Positions 50,270-58,747 are shown, counted from the first letter of the stretch. The stretch: DNA of 64,000 nt from Sva-07 sp963715285 (GCA_963715285.1 CAVQRU010000043.1:1-64000); one strand, 5' to 3'. Notes: a model not told the origin generated them from the sequence alone. Translations and numbers: made by a program.

Positions 50270-51787
50270 TCAGATCAGCGAGACGCCGACACGCAGCGCG
50301 TCGTCGAGGCTGCGGCGCACCAACTTGCCGGAGGCGTTGCGCGGCAGCGCGTCGACGAAGATGATCTTGGTCGGGCACTTGTAGCGGGCGAGATGGTCGA
50401 GCGAGTGCTCGATCAGTGCATCCTCGTCGACCTCGGCTCCCTCTCGGGTGACCACGTAGGCCTTGACCGCCTCGCCCGTGTGCGGGTGCGCCACACCCAC
50501 GACGGCAGCTTCGATCACGTCGGGATGCATCGTGAGCATCTCTTCGACCTCGGCCGGATACACGTTGAATCCCGACACGATGATCAGGTCCTTCGAGCGA
50601 TCGACGAGATACAGATAGCCGTCGTCGTCGGTCGTGGCCATGTCGCCGGTTCGCAGCCAACCATCCTCGGTGAGCACCGCGGCCGTCGCCTCGGGGTCCT
50701 CGTAGTAACCCGCGAAGATGTTGTCGCCGCGCACCCAGATCTCGCCCACATCGCCCACCAGCGCGTCGCCGTCCGCGTTGACGAGACGGATCTCGACGCC
50801 CTGCAACGCACGCCCCACCGAACCGAAACGCACCGGCGATCCGGTCGACGTGGTCACGATCGGGGAGGCTTCGGTGAGTCCGTACCCCTCGCGGATCTCG
50901 ACGCCGAACCGGTCACGCATCGTCTCGGCGACCGAGATCGACAGGCGCGACGCTCCCGACAATGCAAGGCGCACGGTCGCGAAGGTGTCGGCGGGCAGTT
51001 CGTCGAAGTGAGCGAATGCCGCCCAGAGCGCCGGCGCACCCGGGATGACGGTGATCCGGCGGTCCTGGATCGACTGCACGGCCGTGGACGGATCGAACCG
51101 TTGCACCAGCACGAGCGTGGCCCCGACACGCAGCCCGAGCCCGACGACGACGTTGAGACCGAAGATGTGGAAGAGCGGCAGCACCCCGTAGATCACGTCG
51201 TCGGCATCGATGTGCCCCTCAGCCGACAGGCTCTGGTCGAGGTTGGCCCAGAGGTTGCCGTGGGTGAGCATCGCCGCTCGTGGAGCGCCCGCCGTGCCGC
51301 TCGTGAACATGAGCGCAGCGAGATGCGCCGGGTCGACGTCGATCACGTCGAGCGGCTCCGACGAGGCGACCAGGTCGTCGAACCCGACCCCGTCGTCGGG
51401 GGCTGCCTCGGTGTGGACAACGGTCTGCACGGTGGGCAGCAGCGCCGGGTCGACGTGCGACCAGTTGACCGAGCTGACCTTGTCGACGATCACGACCTTC
51501 GCACCGACCACGACGAGTTCGGTCTCGAGCTCGGGGCCCGGGCTGGTGGGGTTCAACGGCACCGCCACGGCACCGAGGCCGACGGTCGCGAGATACCCGA
51601 TGACGAACTGGGGCGAGTTCGACAGCAGCAACGCGACACGGTCACCCGGTTCGACACCGAGCGACCGCAGACCGCCCCGAAAGCGCGCCACCTGGTCGCG
51701 CAGCTCCCCGTAGCTCGTCGCTCGGCCACGACAGATCAGGGCGACCGAGTCGCCGGCATGGTCATCGATGATGTGCGCGAGATTCAC
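50270..51787 (-). CDS. AMP-dependent acyl-CoA synthetase/ligase
   Basis: The 505-residue protein activates a carboxylic acid with ATP and joins it to CoA. The ATP loop reads MFTSGTAGAPRAAMLTHGNL, where the usual Lys-Gly is Arg-Ala, a variant that I recall in other actinobacterial ligases. Further motifs: EGYGLTEASPIVTT, GWLRTGDMATTDDDGYLYLV and the catalytic Lys in PRNASGKLVRRSL. Medium- or long-chain fatty acid is the most likely substrate. It lies between rex and a tiny ORF and appears to be a single-gene unit. Confidence 0.88.
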   Translation of the reverse strand: MNLAHIIDDHAGDSVALICRGRATSYGELRDQVARFRGGLRSLGVEPGDRVALLLSNSPQFVIGYLATVGLGAVAVPLNPTSPGPELETELVVVGAKVVIVDKVSSVNWSHVDPALLPTVQTVVHTEAAPDDGVGFDDLVASSEPLDVIDVDPAHLAALMFTSGTAGAPRAAMLTHGNLWANLDQSLSAEGHIDADDVIYGVLPLFHIFGLNVVVGLGLRVGATLVLVQRFDPSTAVQSIQDRRITVIPGAPALWAAFAHFDELPADTFATVRLALSGASRLSISVAETMRDRFGVEIREGYGLTEASPIVTTSTGSPVRFGSVGRALQGVEIRLVNADGDALVGDVGEIWVRGDNIFAGYYEDPEATAAVLTEDGWLRTGDMATTDDDGYLYLVDRSKDLIIVSGFNVYPAEVEEMLTMHPDVIEAAVVGVAHPHTGEAVKAYVVTREGAEVDEDALIEHSLDHLARYKCPTKIIFVDALPRNASGKLVRRSLDDALRVGVSLI

Positions 51788-51872
51788 GTGGCCCCCTGCT
51801 GAGACGGGCGCTGAACATCGCGCCCCACTGCGGAGTCCAAGCGTACCCGTCGCGGCGCCGCACCGCCCGCCT

Positions 51873-51956
51873 TCAGAGGCGGACGAGGGAAATCGTGGCG
51901 GCGATCAGAATGGCGGCCAGCAGCAACCCGAGTGTCAGCGTGGTGGCGGGGCGCAT
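51873..51956 (-). CDS. 27-residue hydrophobic peptide (possible small membrane gene)
   Basis: The frame encodes a peptide of 27 residues whose core TLGLLLAAILIAATISL would span a membrane, with Arg at both ends. It starts at ATG 51956, 19 bp beyond the stop of the SAM hydroxide adenosyltransferase gene on the same strand, and lies upstream of the synthetase gene. It could be a real small membrane peptide or chance. No ribosome binding site stands out. Confidence 0.35.
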   Translation of the reverse strand: MRPATTLTLGLLLAAILIAATISLVRL

Positions 51957-51975
51957 GAACGCAGGCTATCGCCCG

Positions 51976-52860
51976 TCACCGCGACGGTCGCAGGGTGACG
52001 CGCTGAGCGACCGGCTGATCCGCCCCCTCGTCGGACGGCACGAGGGTGACCTGATCACCCGCGACCAGGCCGAGTTCGTCGGCGGCCGAGCGTTGGTCCA
52101 TCGCGAGCGCGAGCAGGCCCGACGAATCGAGCACGAGCCCGACCGAACCGCCGACGAGTTCGGCGAAGCTCGACGAGCGAACGGCGCTCCGCACCACACC
52201 ACCGGTCGGGTCGGTGGGGCTCGCGCAGCGCACCTCGATGCGCTGGGCGAAGGTGGCGGGAAGATCGTCGGGACCGACGTTGAGCTGCGCATTGCCGTAC
52301 CGGTCGACCCACAGCACCTGGGCGATCACCTTGGTGTCATCGGACTGGGGCAGCGCGACCACACCGGGGACGAGCAGGTCGGCGTCGACCAGCGCGCCCA
52401 GGTCGGTGAGTTCGCCACCGTTGCAGAGGTGCGCGACGGCGGGAGCGAAGATGTCACGCCCGGCGAAGGTGGCGCCCGGCGCAGGGAGACGGTGGTCGGG
52501 GTTGGTGAGCTCCACGGCGCGTTCCGCACCACCGGCGATCGCCACCGCCGGAGCGAGCAGACCGTTGTCGGGACCCACCAGCACGCCCTCGCCGCCCGCA
52601 ACCTCCACAGCGATGCCACGGCGAGCGGAACCGACACCCGGATCGACGACAGCGAGCACGACGCCGGAGGCGACGTAGCCGATCGAACGAGCGAGGGCGA
52701 GTGACCCGGCGCGGACATCGAAGGGCGGCACGCCATGGGTGAGGTCGACGACGCGGGCGTGCGGCGCGAGATCGCGCAGCACCGAGTGCACCACCCCGAC
52801 GAACTCGTCGGCGGTGCCGAAGTCCGACAGGAACGAGACGGTGTCGTAGGGGCGACCCAT
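51976..52860 (-). CDS. SAM hydroxide adenosyltransferase (DUF62/chlorinase-like family)
   Basis: The enzyme splits S-adenosylmethionine with hydroxide to adenosine and methionine. The 294-residue protein starts MGRPYDTVSFLSDFGTADEF and has the family marks VVDLTHGVPPFDVRAGSLAL, VVDPGVGSARRGIAVEV, LVGPDNGLLAPAV and WVDRYGNAQLNVGPDDL. It lacks the extra loop known to allow chloride or fluoride use in true halogenases, as far as I can judge by eye. ATG 52860 begins the domain. Several hairpins lie in its 260-bp leader. Confidence 0.88.
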   Translation of the reverse strand: MGRPYDTVSFLSDFGTADEFVGVVHSVLRDLAPHARVVDLTHGVPPFDVRAGSLALARSIGYVASGVVLAVVDPGVGSARRGIAVEVAGGEGVLVGPDNGLLAPAVAIAGGAERAVELTNPDHRLPAPGATFAGRDIFAPAVAHLCNGGELTDLGALVDADLLVPGVVALPQSDDTKVIAQVLWVDRYGNAQLNVGPDDLPATFAQRIEVRCASPTDPTGGVVRSAVRSSSFAELVGGSVGLVLDSSGLLALAMDQRSAADELGLVAGDQVTLVPSDEGADQPVAQRVTLRPSR

Positions 52861-52933
52861 GATCGTCGAACCTATCCCCGCGCCGGCGCACTGATGACCG
52901 AAGCGACGCGGATTCCGCCCCCGGACGCGACAA

Positions 52934-53054
52934 GGGCCGGTGCCAACCCCCCGATGGCACCAGCCCCGTCGGCGCTGTCCACCGTTTCCGGTGGACGCGT
53001 CTCCACACCCGCACCATAGGCCATCACCGACCGATGTGAAAAGAGGCACATCCG
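52934..53054. other. Cluster of three hairpins in the proC-DUF62 gap
   Basis: The 260-bp gap (52861-53120) has no credible gene. Three inverted repeats are visible: GGTGCCA/TGGCACC (52939-52945 with 52955-52961, extended by GGGC/GCCC across a mismatch), GTCCACC/GGTGGAC (52977-52983 with 52990-52996) and GATGTG/CACATC (53033-53038 with 53047-53052, with a mismatch extension). On the minus strand they would be in the leader of the DUF62 gene or the tail of proC. They may be terminator stems or a structured leader; no known riboswitch was recognised. Confidence 0.45.
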
Positions 53055-53120
53055 AAAAACACCGGTGGAATTCGCAACCGCGTCTCGTTCCCCACGCTCG
53101 ACCTCCGCAGTCGAGGAGCG

Positions 53121-53903
53121 TCAACCGAGTTCGCGGCTGCGTTCCGCTGCGGCTCGGACCGCCGCCGCGAACGCCGCCCGCACGTCGAGCGAGTCGAGCA
53201 CCCGGAGTCCGGCCGCCGTCGTTCCCCCGGGCGAGGTGACGCGCTCACGCAGGAGCGCCGGGTCACCCTCGCGGGCCAGCAGCGTCGCCGAGCCGAGCAA
53301 CAGTTGCTGCACCACGCGCTCGGCGACGGGTCGCGCCATCCCCTCGGCGACCGCGGCCTCGGTCAGTGCCTCGGCCACCAGGAACACGTAGGCCGGCCCG
53401 GACCCCGCAACGCCCGTGAACAGGTCGAGTTCCGGTTCGGTCATCCGTTCGACGGTCCCCACCGCAGACAGGATCGACTCCGCCCACGCGACGTCGTCGG
53501 GCTGCGCCGTGGTTCCTGCTGCGATCGCCGAGGCGCCGAGGCGCACGAGCGCCGGCGTGTTCGGCATCGCCCTCACCACGGCGACGGCCGGGCCGGTCGC
53601 GTCCTCGATCGTCGCGATCCGAACGCCCGCCGCGATCGACAACACTCGGGTGGCACCCGCCGATGCCGCAGCGGTTGCTGCGGCGGGGATGTCGCCGGGC
53701 TTGACCGCCAGGACCGCACCACGGCAGGCCGGCACGTCGGCGGTCGCGGTCACGCCGGGGAACGACTCGACCAGCTCGGATCGACGGACCTCGACGACCT
53801 CGACGACAGCCACCGACGGCGGCTGGACCAGCCCCGAGTCGAGCAGGCCGCCGAGCAACGCCGCCCCCATGTTGCCCCCGCCGACGATCACCAGGTCGTA
53901 CAT
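53121..53903 (-). CDS. proC: Pyrroline-5-carboxylate reductase
   Basis: ProC reduces pyrroline-5-carboxylate to proline. The 260-residue protein has the Rossmann motif YDLVIVGGGNMGAALLGGLL, the family segment ALVRLGASAIAAGT, and the signature SGPAYVFLVAEALTEAAVAE with GVTSPGG-like RVTSPGGTTAAGLRVLDSL near the end. The ATG at 53903 follows a 152-bp gap from the YbjN gene. It appears complete. Confidence 0.93.
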   Translation of the reverse strand: MYDLVIVGGGNMGAALLGGLLDSGLVQPPSVAVVEVVEVRRSELVESFPGVTATADVPACRGAVLAVKPGDIPAAATAAASAGATRVLSIAAGVRIATIEDATGPAVAVVRAMPNTPALVRLGASAIAAGTTAQPDDVAWAESILSAVGTVERMTEPELDLFTGVAGSGPAYVFLVAEALTEAAVAEGMARPVAERVVQQLLLGSATLLAREGDPALLRERVTSPGGTTAAGLRVLDSLDVRAAFAAAVRAAAERSRELG

Positions 53904-54055
53904 GGCGCCACGTTACCGAGCGCCCGGATGGGCGCAGACGACAGACCGACTCCCCCGAGTGCACCCATCCGGACCGCGGGCAGTGGGCGCCGGGCTGGCT
54001 GCGAGGGAACGGCCGCGGAGAGCAACCGAGCGGAACCGGTCGGGACGACGCACGC

Positions 54056-54514
54056 TCAGGAAGCGAAACGACTGCGGAACCCGATCCGCAGCAGGGCCTG
54101 GAAGCACTGCTCGACCTGCGAGTACAGCGTTCCCAGCACGCGGTCGACCTCGGCGAGCGTGACCTGCCCGACCGGCATCTCGCCGCGCAGGAAGACCGCG
54201 TCCTCGATGCCGATCGAGAAGTGCGCACCGACGAGTCGATCGTTGCGACGCAGCAGTTGCTCGTAGAGCTCGGCGTCGTTCTCCTCCGGCGCGGGCATCA
54301 CGTAGGTCTCGTAGCGCAACATGCGCTGGCCGAGCGTGAACCAGACCGTCGTGAACTCCTTGTCGTCACCTCGCATCCGCACGTACCACCGGATGGCGTC
54401 GGTGTCGCGGTCGATGGCGACGATGCGGTCGTCGGCGGCAGCGAGTTCGGCGAGCCATTCGTCGATGCGACGCTCGAGCACCGCCAGCTCGCTGGGCTCG
54501 TAGGCCTCGGTCAC
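54056..54514 (-). CDS. YbjN domain-containing protein
   Basis: The 152-residue protein has a YbjN-type fold: EWLAELAAADDRIVAIDRDT, WYVRMRGDDKEFTTVWFTLG, QRMLRYETYVMPAPEEND and YEQLLRRNDRLVGAHFSI. These proteins resemble type III secretion chaperones in fold; their job is unknown. GTG 54514 overlaps the mshA stop by 4 bp (GTGA), so the two are co-translated. The pairing next to mshA is one I recall in other actinobacteria. Confidence 0.82.
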   Translation of the reverse strand: MTEAYEPSELAVLERRIDEWLAELAAADDRIVAIDRDTDAIRWYVRMRGDDKEFTTVWFTLGQRMLRYETYVMPAPEENDAELYEQLLRRNDRLVGAHFSIGIEDAVFLRGEMPVGQVTLAEVDRVLGTLYSQVEQCFQALLRIGFRSRFAS

Positions 54515-55725
54515 TGACAGGTCACCCGCTCCCGCACGGTGAGGTCGGCGTAGAGCCGCCGGAGTCGAGCGGCGGCGAAGCTCCACGTGTAGCGACGGGC
54601 ACGCTCGACTGCGGCGGCACCCATCGACGCTCGAAGGTCGTCGTCACCGAGGATCTCGGCCACCGCCCGTGCGTAGGGGCTGGGGTCGCGCCCGTCGATC
54701 AGGCGGCCCGTACGACCGTCGTCGACCAGGCTCAGCAGCCCACCGACAGCGCTCGCCACCACCGGCACACCGCACGCGGCTGCCTCGAGGGCGACGAGCC
54801 CGAAGCTCTCGCTGCGGCTCGGCGCCAGCACGACGTCGGCGGCGCGGTAGTAGGTGGACAGGATGTGGTGAGGCTGGGGTTCGACGAAGCGAACACGATC
54901 GTGCAGGCCCAGTTCGTCGACCAACAGGTGCGCTCGCTGGGTCTCCGAGTCGCCGTCGACACCGCTCGCGCCACCGACGATCACGAGCTCCGCGGTCGGG
55001 TCGCCGAGCTCGTACAACGCGCGGATCGCGACGTCGGGCCCCTTGAGCGGCTGGATGCGACCGACGAAGAGGAGCAGCGGCCGGTCGACGTCGAAACCGA
55101 TCGCCCGGCGTGCGCCCGCCTGGTCGCCCGGGGCGAAGAACGCGTGCTCGACGCCCGGCGCGATGATCTCGAGTCGGCCGCGCGGGTTGCCGTAGTGCAA
55201 CCGGAACTGGTCCTCCTCCTCGGCGCAGCTCACACAGATCGCGTCGGCACACTGCACGATCTCGGCCTCGCTGCGATCGCGCAACATCGATTCGGGATCG
55301 CCGGCGGCTGCCTTGATCCGCGCCAGGGTGTGGAACGTCGACACGAAGGGCACGTCGAGTTCGTGCTTGAGATGGTGCCCGACGATGCCGCTCAACCAGT
55401 AGTTCCCGTGGATCACCTCGGGGAACTCCTCGTTGGCGTACCAGTCGAGCACGCCGCGCCGGAACTCGTCGACGACCTCCGGCAGCGCCTCCTTCGGGAG
55501 ATGGTGCGGACCCGCTTCGATGTGGACGACCCGGTGTCCGGGTTCGACGACGACCTCGCGAGGCAATCCGGCGCGGTCGGCTCGGGTGAAGGTGGTGCAC
55601 TCCACGCCCGCCTGCGCGAGCGCGGAGACCAGCTCGCGCACGTACACGTTCATTCCGCCACTGTCACCCGACCCGGGCTGGGCGAGCGGAGAGGTGTGGA
55701 GGGAGATGACTGCTGCGCGCTGCAC
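54511..55725 (-). CDS. mshA: D-inositol-3-phosphate glycosyltransferase (mycothiol synthesis)
   Basis: MshA attaches N-acetylglucosamine to inositol-3-phosphate, the first step to mycothiol. The 404-residue protein (from GTG 55725) is a GT4 enzyme with AQPGSGDSGGMNVYVREL, the segment VIHGNYWLSGIVGHHLKHEL, donor-site LLLFVGRIQPLKGPDVAI and the ESFGLVALEAAACG E-x7-E region. These match MshA rather than general GT4 enzymes. Mycothiol fits the sigR-rsrA pair elsewhere in the window. The gene is co-translated with YbjN. Confidence 0.85.
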   Translation of the reverse strand: MQRAAVISLHTSPLAQPGSGDSGGMNVYVRELVSALAQAGVECTTFTRADRAGLPREVVVEPGHRVVHIEAGPHHLPKEALPEVVDEFRRGVLDWYANEEFPEVIHGNYWLSGIVGHHLKHELDVPFVSTFHTLARIKAAAGDPESMLRDRSEAEIVQCADAICVSCAEEEDQFRLHYGNPRGRLEIIAPGVEHAFFAPGDQAGARRAIGFDVDRPLLLFVGRIQPLKGPDVAIRALYELGDPTAELVIVGGASGVDGDSETQRAHLLVDELGLHDRVRFVEPQPHHILSTYYRAADVVLAPSRSESFGLVALEAAACGVPVVASAVGGLLSLVDDGRTGRLIDGRDPSPYARAVAEILGDDDLRASMGAAAVERARRYTWSFAAARLRRLYADLTVRERVTCQ

Positions 55726-55783
55726 GACCGGACAAACCCTAACCAGGGTCTGGTTCTTCCCGCCGAGGCGGGAAGCGGTGGAT

Positions 55784-56275
55784 TCAGCTGTCGGCGAGCA
55801 GCGTGTCGACGTCGGCTTCGCCGTCGCGGTATCGACGGACGAGTTCGGCACTCAACGCATCGAGGCGATCGAAACGCTCACGGCGATCCGACGACACACG
55901 ACGCTCGAACGCACCGATCGCTTCGGCCAACTCGGCCAGTTGCGCATCGTCGAGTTCCTTGATGTGGCCGAGGCCGCCCTCCGCGCACAACTCGTCGAGT
56001 TCGACGGCGAGTGGGTGATCGCTGAGATCCTCGGTGGGCCGCGGCGGGCGCGCCGGACCTCCGGTGAGGTGCTGCGACAACACGCTCCGCAGGTCGTCCG
56101 AGACCTCGGAGTCGGCGGTCCGACGCATCGTTTCGGCCTTGACGAGATCGAGGCGGGCCTGCGCGACGCGGCGAGCGTAGGAGACGGCGTCGTCCTCGTG
56201 CTGGAGTTGCTGGCGCAGGCTGCGCAACTCGGGCAGCGACAACTCGGACGGGTCGGACAGGTCGGTCATCGTCAC
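55784..56275 (-). CDS. RsiG-like putative c-di-GMP-responsive anti-sigma factor
   Basis: The 163-residue helical protein starts at GTG 56275, 5 bases after GGAGGA. Two helices carry repeats like the RsiG motif E-x3-S-x2-R-x3-Q-x3-D. The first, DDAVSYARRVAQARLD, matches with Asp for Glu (D-x3-S-x2-R-x3-Q-x3-D). The second, ERRVSSDRRERFDRLD, matches except that Phe replaces Gln. In Streptomyces RsiG binds c-di-GMP through these motifs and holds sigma factor WhiG. The cognate sigma factor here is unknown. The gene overlaps the MoaD-like gene at its start. Confidence 0.65.
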   Translation of the reverse strand: MTMTDLSDPSELSLPELRSLRQQLQHEDDAVSYARRVAQARLDLVKAETMRRTADSEVSDDLRSVLSQHLTGGPARPPRPTEDLSDHPLAVELDELCAEGGLGHIKELDDAQLAELAEAIGAFERRVSSDRRERFDRLDALSAELVRRYRDGEADVDTLLADS

Positions 56276-56514
56276 GTACTTCCTCCGGACACGGGCGGCA
56301 GGACTGCCACCTCGTCAGTGGGGCCGACCGGCATGTCGGCATGTGCGGCATCACCGTTGACCCAGATGCGGCAGGTGCTCAGCACGTCGCTGAACGCGGG
56401 CCCGTACCGTTGCTCGGCCGCTGCCAACACGTCGCTGACGGTGCCACCGTCGAACGCGTCGGTGCCGATCCCCGCGGCCTCGCGTGCCGAGGCGAAGAGT
56501 CGCATGATGGGCAC
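56272..56514 (-). CDS. MoaD/ThiS-like small sulfur-carrier protein
   Basis: The 80-residue protein has the ubiquitin-like MoaD layout: PIMRLFASAREAAGIGTDAF, FSDVLSTCRIWVNGDAAH, VGPTDEVAVLPPVSGG. MoaD carries a thiocarboxylate on a C-terminal Gly-Gly for molybdopterin synthesis. Here Gly-Gly is followed by Ser-Thr before the stop, so it would need trimming or serve another purpose. Its TGA overlaps the downstream RsiG-like start. No other molybdopterin genes are in the window. Confidence 0.72.
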   Translation of the reverse strand: MPIMRLFASAREAAGIGTDAFDGGTVSDVLAAAEQRYGPAFSDVLSTCRIWVNGDAAHADMPVGPTDEVAVLPPVSGGST

Positions 56515-56594
56515 GTCCCCCAATCTACAAGTGCGCCGACCGCCATCGCGGGTTCCGTCGTCGCGAGCGGTCGACAGGGGTCGACCGTCGACGC

Positions 56595-57572
56595 TCATGC
56601 GGGCGCGCCGCCCGGCAGCATCCCGGCGACGAGGCCGATCGCTGCAACCGCCAACGTTGCGCCCAGGGCGAGACGGCGAGTCGAGGTCTCCTCGAGACGG
56701 CGGGTGGCGCCGTAGTAGCCCAGCTCGGGCTGCGGCAACGACCGCAACGCCACGAAGCCCCAACCGACGAACCAGGCGGCGGCGAGCATCGCGACCACAC
56801 GTTCGTCATGGGCCATGACTCCGAGACCGTGCGTCCACCGGTCGCTGAGACCGCGCAGCGACACCACCAGGTTCAATGCCACCATCGTCGCGAGCGTCGC
56901 CGTCCACCGGATCGGCAGCCCGGTTCGCGACGTGCCGTCGCCGAACCCGGCGCCGACGGACGCCATCGACCAGCGCAGCCGGGCACCGGGGAGCAGCAGG
57001 CCGTCGGAGAGCAGGTAGTGGCCGCACGCGAGGAGCAGCTGTGAGACCACGAGCAGCGCGAGCAGTTCCCAACGGGGCACGTCGAAGGGGAAGCGTCCCG
57101 TGAGGAGCACCAGTCCGAGGGCGACGACGAAGACCATCCGCCGGATGCCCTCGATCGCCACCACCGACCAACCGGCCTGAGCGAGCGTCGGCCGTGTCGA
57201 GTCCGACCAGGGGTTGAATGCTCGAACGCCCTGGCGGGCCCACGCCACCTCGCCGGTGTCGTCGCTGCCCACCCGGTCGGGCGGCGGCGAGGAGGATTCG
57301 TCGAGACCGACCACGACTGCGACCGTCTCGGGCAGTGGGCTGGCGCCGCGGCGCGCCGCCCGACGTTGCGCGCTGGTCGCGACGCCGTGCGGAGCGTTCC
57401 AGAGCGCCGCCGACAACACGACTGCCGCCGAGAGCGCCACCAATTCCAGCACGAACACGCCCGCGCCGACGACCCCGCTCATGGTCGTCAGCCGCCACCC
57501 GAGCCAGGTGAGCCACAAGGCGAAGGACGCGCCGACCAGCAACCGCCCTGTCCACCTCACTGCCGTGCTCAC
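56595..57572 (-). CDS. Hypothetical multi-pass membrane protein
   Basis: The 325-residue protein has about eight hydrophobic segments in two groups, residues 10-55 and 130-320, with a charged cytoplasmic loop between (AQRRAARRGASPLPETVAVV, then DRVGSDDTGEVAWARQGVRA). The N-terminal layout resembles the membrane start of some cell-wall glycosyltransferases, but the catalytic domain is missing. No family was recognised. It is divergent from the gene at 57695. Confidence 0.6.
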   Translation of the reverse strand: MSTAVRWTGRLLVGASFALWLTWLGWRLTTMSGVVGAGVFVLELVALSAAVVLSAALWNAPHGVATSAQRRAARRGASPLPETVAVVVGLDESSSPPPDRVGSDDTGEVAWARQGVRAFNPWSDSTRPTLAQAGWSVVAIEGIRRMVFVVALGLVLLTGRFPFDVPRWELLALLVVSQLLLACGHYLLSDGLLLPGARLRWSMASVGAGFGDGTSRTGLPIRWTATLATMVALNLVVSLRGLSDRWTHGLGVMAHDERVVAMLAAAWFVGWGFVALRSLPQPELGYYGATRRLEETSTRRLALGATLAVAAIGLVAGMLPGGAPA

Positions 57573-57694
57573 CGTCGTGCCGTGTTCCCTCGAATACTGA
57601 TGCCGCCGAAGGCTGTATCGGACGCCGGGTCGGCCGACTTGAGATCGGACCGTGCCGGCCGCCGCTGCCGGTTGGGCGGTATCGTGCCGCTCCT

Positions 57695-57967
57695 GTGGGA
57701 ACCGAGAAACGCGAACGCCAGAAGGCCAACCGAGCGCTCAAGCAGCAACAGATGGAGAAGCAGGCGAGTCGTCGATCCACGACACGTTGGATCCTGATCG
57801 GCGTCGGCGCCGTCGCCGGCGTGTTCCTCCTGGCATGGATCGCCAGCAACTTCGTCGGCGAGGACGATCCCACCCCGGTCCAGCCGGTCGTGACCGTGCC
57901 CACGGAGACCGTGCCTGCCGACACCGTGCCTGCCGCGACGACCCCTGCCGAGGGGACCGAGGGCTGA
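57695..57967 (+). CDS. Small membrane protein upstream of a cyclophilin gene
   Basis: The 90-residue protein starts with a charged helix (KRERQKANRALKQQQMEKQA), then one membrane segment (WILIGVGAVAGVFLLAWIAS) and a Pro/Thr-rich outside tail. The GTG start at 57695 lies in a weakly defined leader. The gene ends 1 bp before the cyclophilin lipoprotein gene, so the two likely form one operon. Similar short proteins commonly come before peptidyl-prolyl isomerase genes in actinobacteria, in my recollection. Confidence 0.65.
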   Translation: MGTEKRERQKANRALKQQQMEKQASRRSTTRWILIGVGAVAGVFLLAWIASNFVGEDDPTPVQPVVTVPTETVPADTVPAATTPAEGTEG

Positions 57968-57968
57968 G

Positions 57969-58667
57969 ATGGTGTCTCGTCGGTTGCTCGCCTCCCTCGT
58001 TGCCGCGCTCGCCGTGGCCGCCAGTGCCTGCGGAAGCGACACCTCTGGCACCGCGGCCGCCGAGCCTCTCGCTGCGACCGACCCGGCGCCGGACGACGCC
58101 GGCGGCACCGGTTCGGCCGACTGCCCGCCGGTCGACGGGGCCGACGAGCAGACCCAGCAGTTCGATGCAGCGCCGCCGACATGTCTCGAAGCGGGCGCCA
58201 CCTACGAGGCAGTCGTCACCACCAACCAGGGCGAGTTCACCATCCTGCTCGATCCCGACAGCGCACCGGTCGCAGCCAACAATTTCGTCTTCCTCGCTCG
58301 GAACCGGTACTTCGACGACACGATCTGCCACCGCATCATCCCGAACTTCGTGGTGCAGTGCGGTGACCCCACGGGCACCGGCACCGGTGGCCCCGGCTAC
58401 ACGATCGTCGACGAACCGCCGGCGCCGGGTGAGTACGAGATCGGCTCGATCGCAATGGCCAAGACGGCCGCGCCCGACAGCGGCGGCAGCCAGTTCTTCG
58501 TCATCACCGGCACCGATGGTGCGGCGCTCCCGCCCGAGTACTCGTTGTTCGGTCAGGTCACCGACGGCTTCGACACCGCGGTGGCCGCGATGGCCGCAGC
58601 CGGCACCCCGTCCGGTGAACCGTCGCAGCCGGTCGAGATCCAGTCGATCCGCATCGTCCAGAGCTGA
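57969..58667 (+). CDS. Cyclophilin-type peptidyl-prolyl isomerase lipoprotein
   Basis: The 232-residue protein has a signal with lipobox VAASAC, so it is likely anchored outside the membrane at Cys20. A Ser/Ala/Asp-rich spacer leads to the cyclophilin domain (about 75-230): VAANNFVFLARNRYFDDTIC, HRIIPNFVVQCGDPTGTGTG and GGSQFFVITGTD. The active-site Arg and Phe/Gln residues are present. It would help extracytoplasmic proteins fold. It is followed by a strong hairpin terminator. Confidence 0.88.
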   Translation: MVSRRLLASLVAALAVAASACGSDTSGTAAAEPLAATDPAPDDAGGTGSADCPPVDGADEQTQQFDAAPPTCLEAGATYEAVVTTNQGEFTILLDPDSAPVAANNFVFLARNRYFDDTICHRIIPNFVVQCGDPTGTGTGGPGYTIVDEPPAPGEYEIGSIAMAKTAAPDSGGSQFFVITGTDGAALPPEYSLFGQVTDGFDTAVAAMAAAGTPSGEPSQPVEIQSIRIVQS

Positions 58668-58696
58668 CGTCCTCCCTCCCCCTCCCTCCCACTCCC

Positions 58697-58747
58697 CGAA
58701 AAATGCCTGGATCGGCGCGCTGAGCGCACCAGACGGGGCATTTTTCG
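58697..58747. terminator. Bidirectional intrinsic terminator
   Basis: CGAAAAATGCC (58697-58707) and GGCATTTTTCG (58737-58747) are perfect 11-bp inverted repeats around a 29-base loop that includes a smaller GCGC stem. Each strand ends in a T-run. It lies between the cyclophilin gene (+) and the end of the mnh operon (-), so it may end both transcripts. Confidence 0.75.

Noticed and set aside
48273..50384. Plus-strand open frame of 703 codons
   Set aside because: It is antisense to hemA and rex, both certain genes; the composition is Asp/Gly/Val/Arg low complexity.
52861..53120. Known SAM, cobalamin or c-di-AMP riboswitch upstream of the DUF62 gene
   Set aside because: Hairpins are present but the conserved core sequences of these riboswitches were not found by eye.
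53920..53935. Hairpin GCGCCC/GGGCGC between YbjN and proC
   Set aside because: A 6-bp GC stem without a T-tract is common by chance at this GC content, so it was not listed as a terminator.
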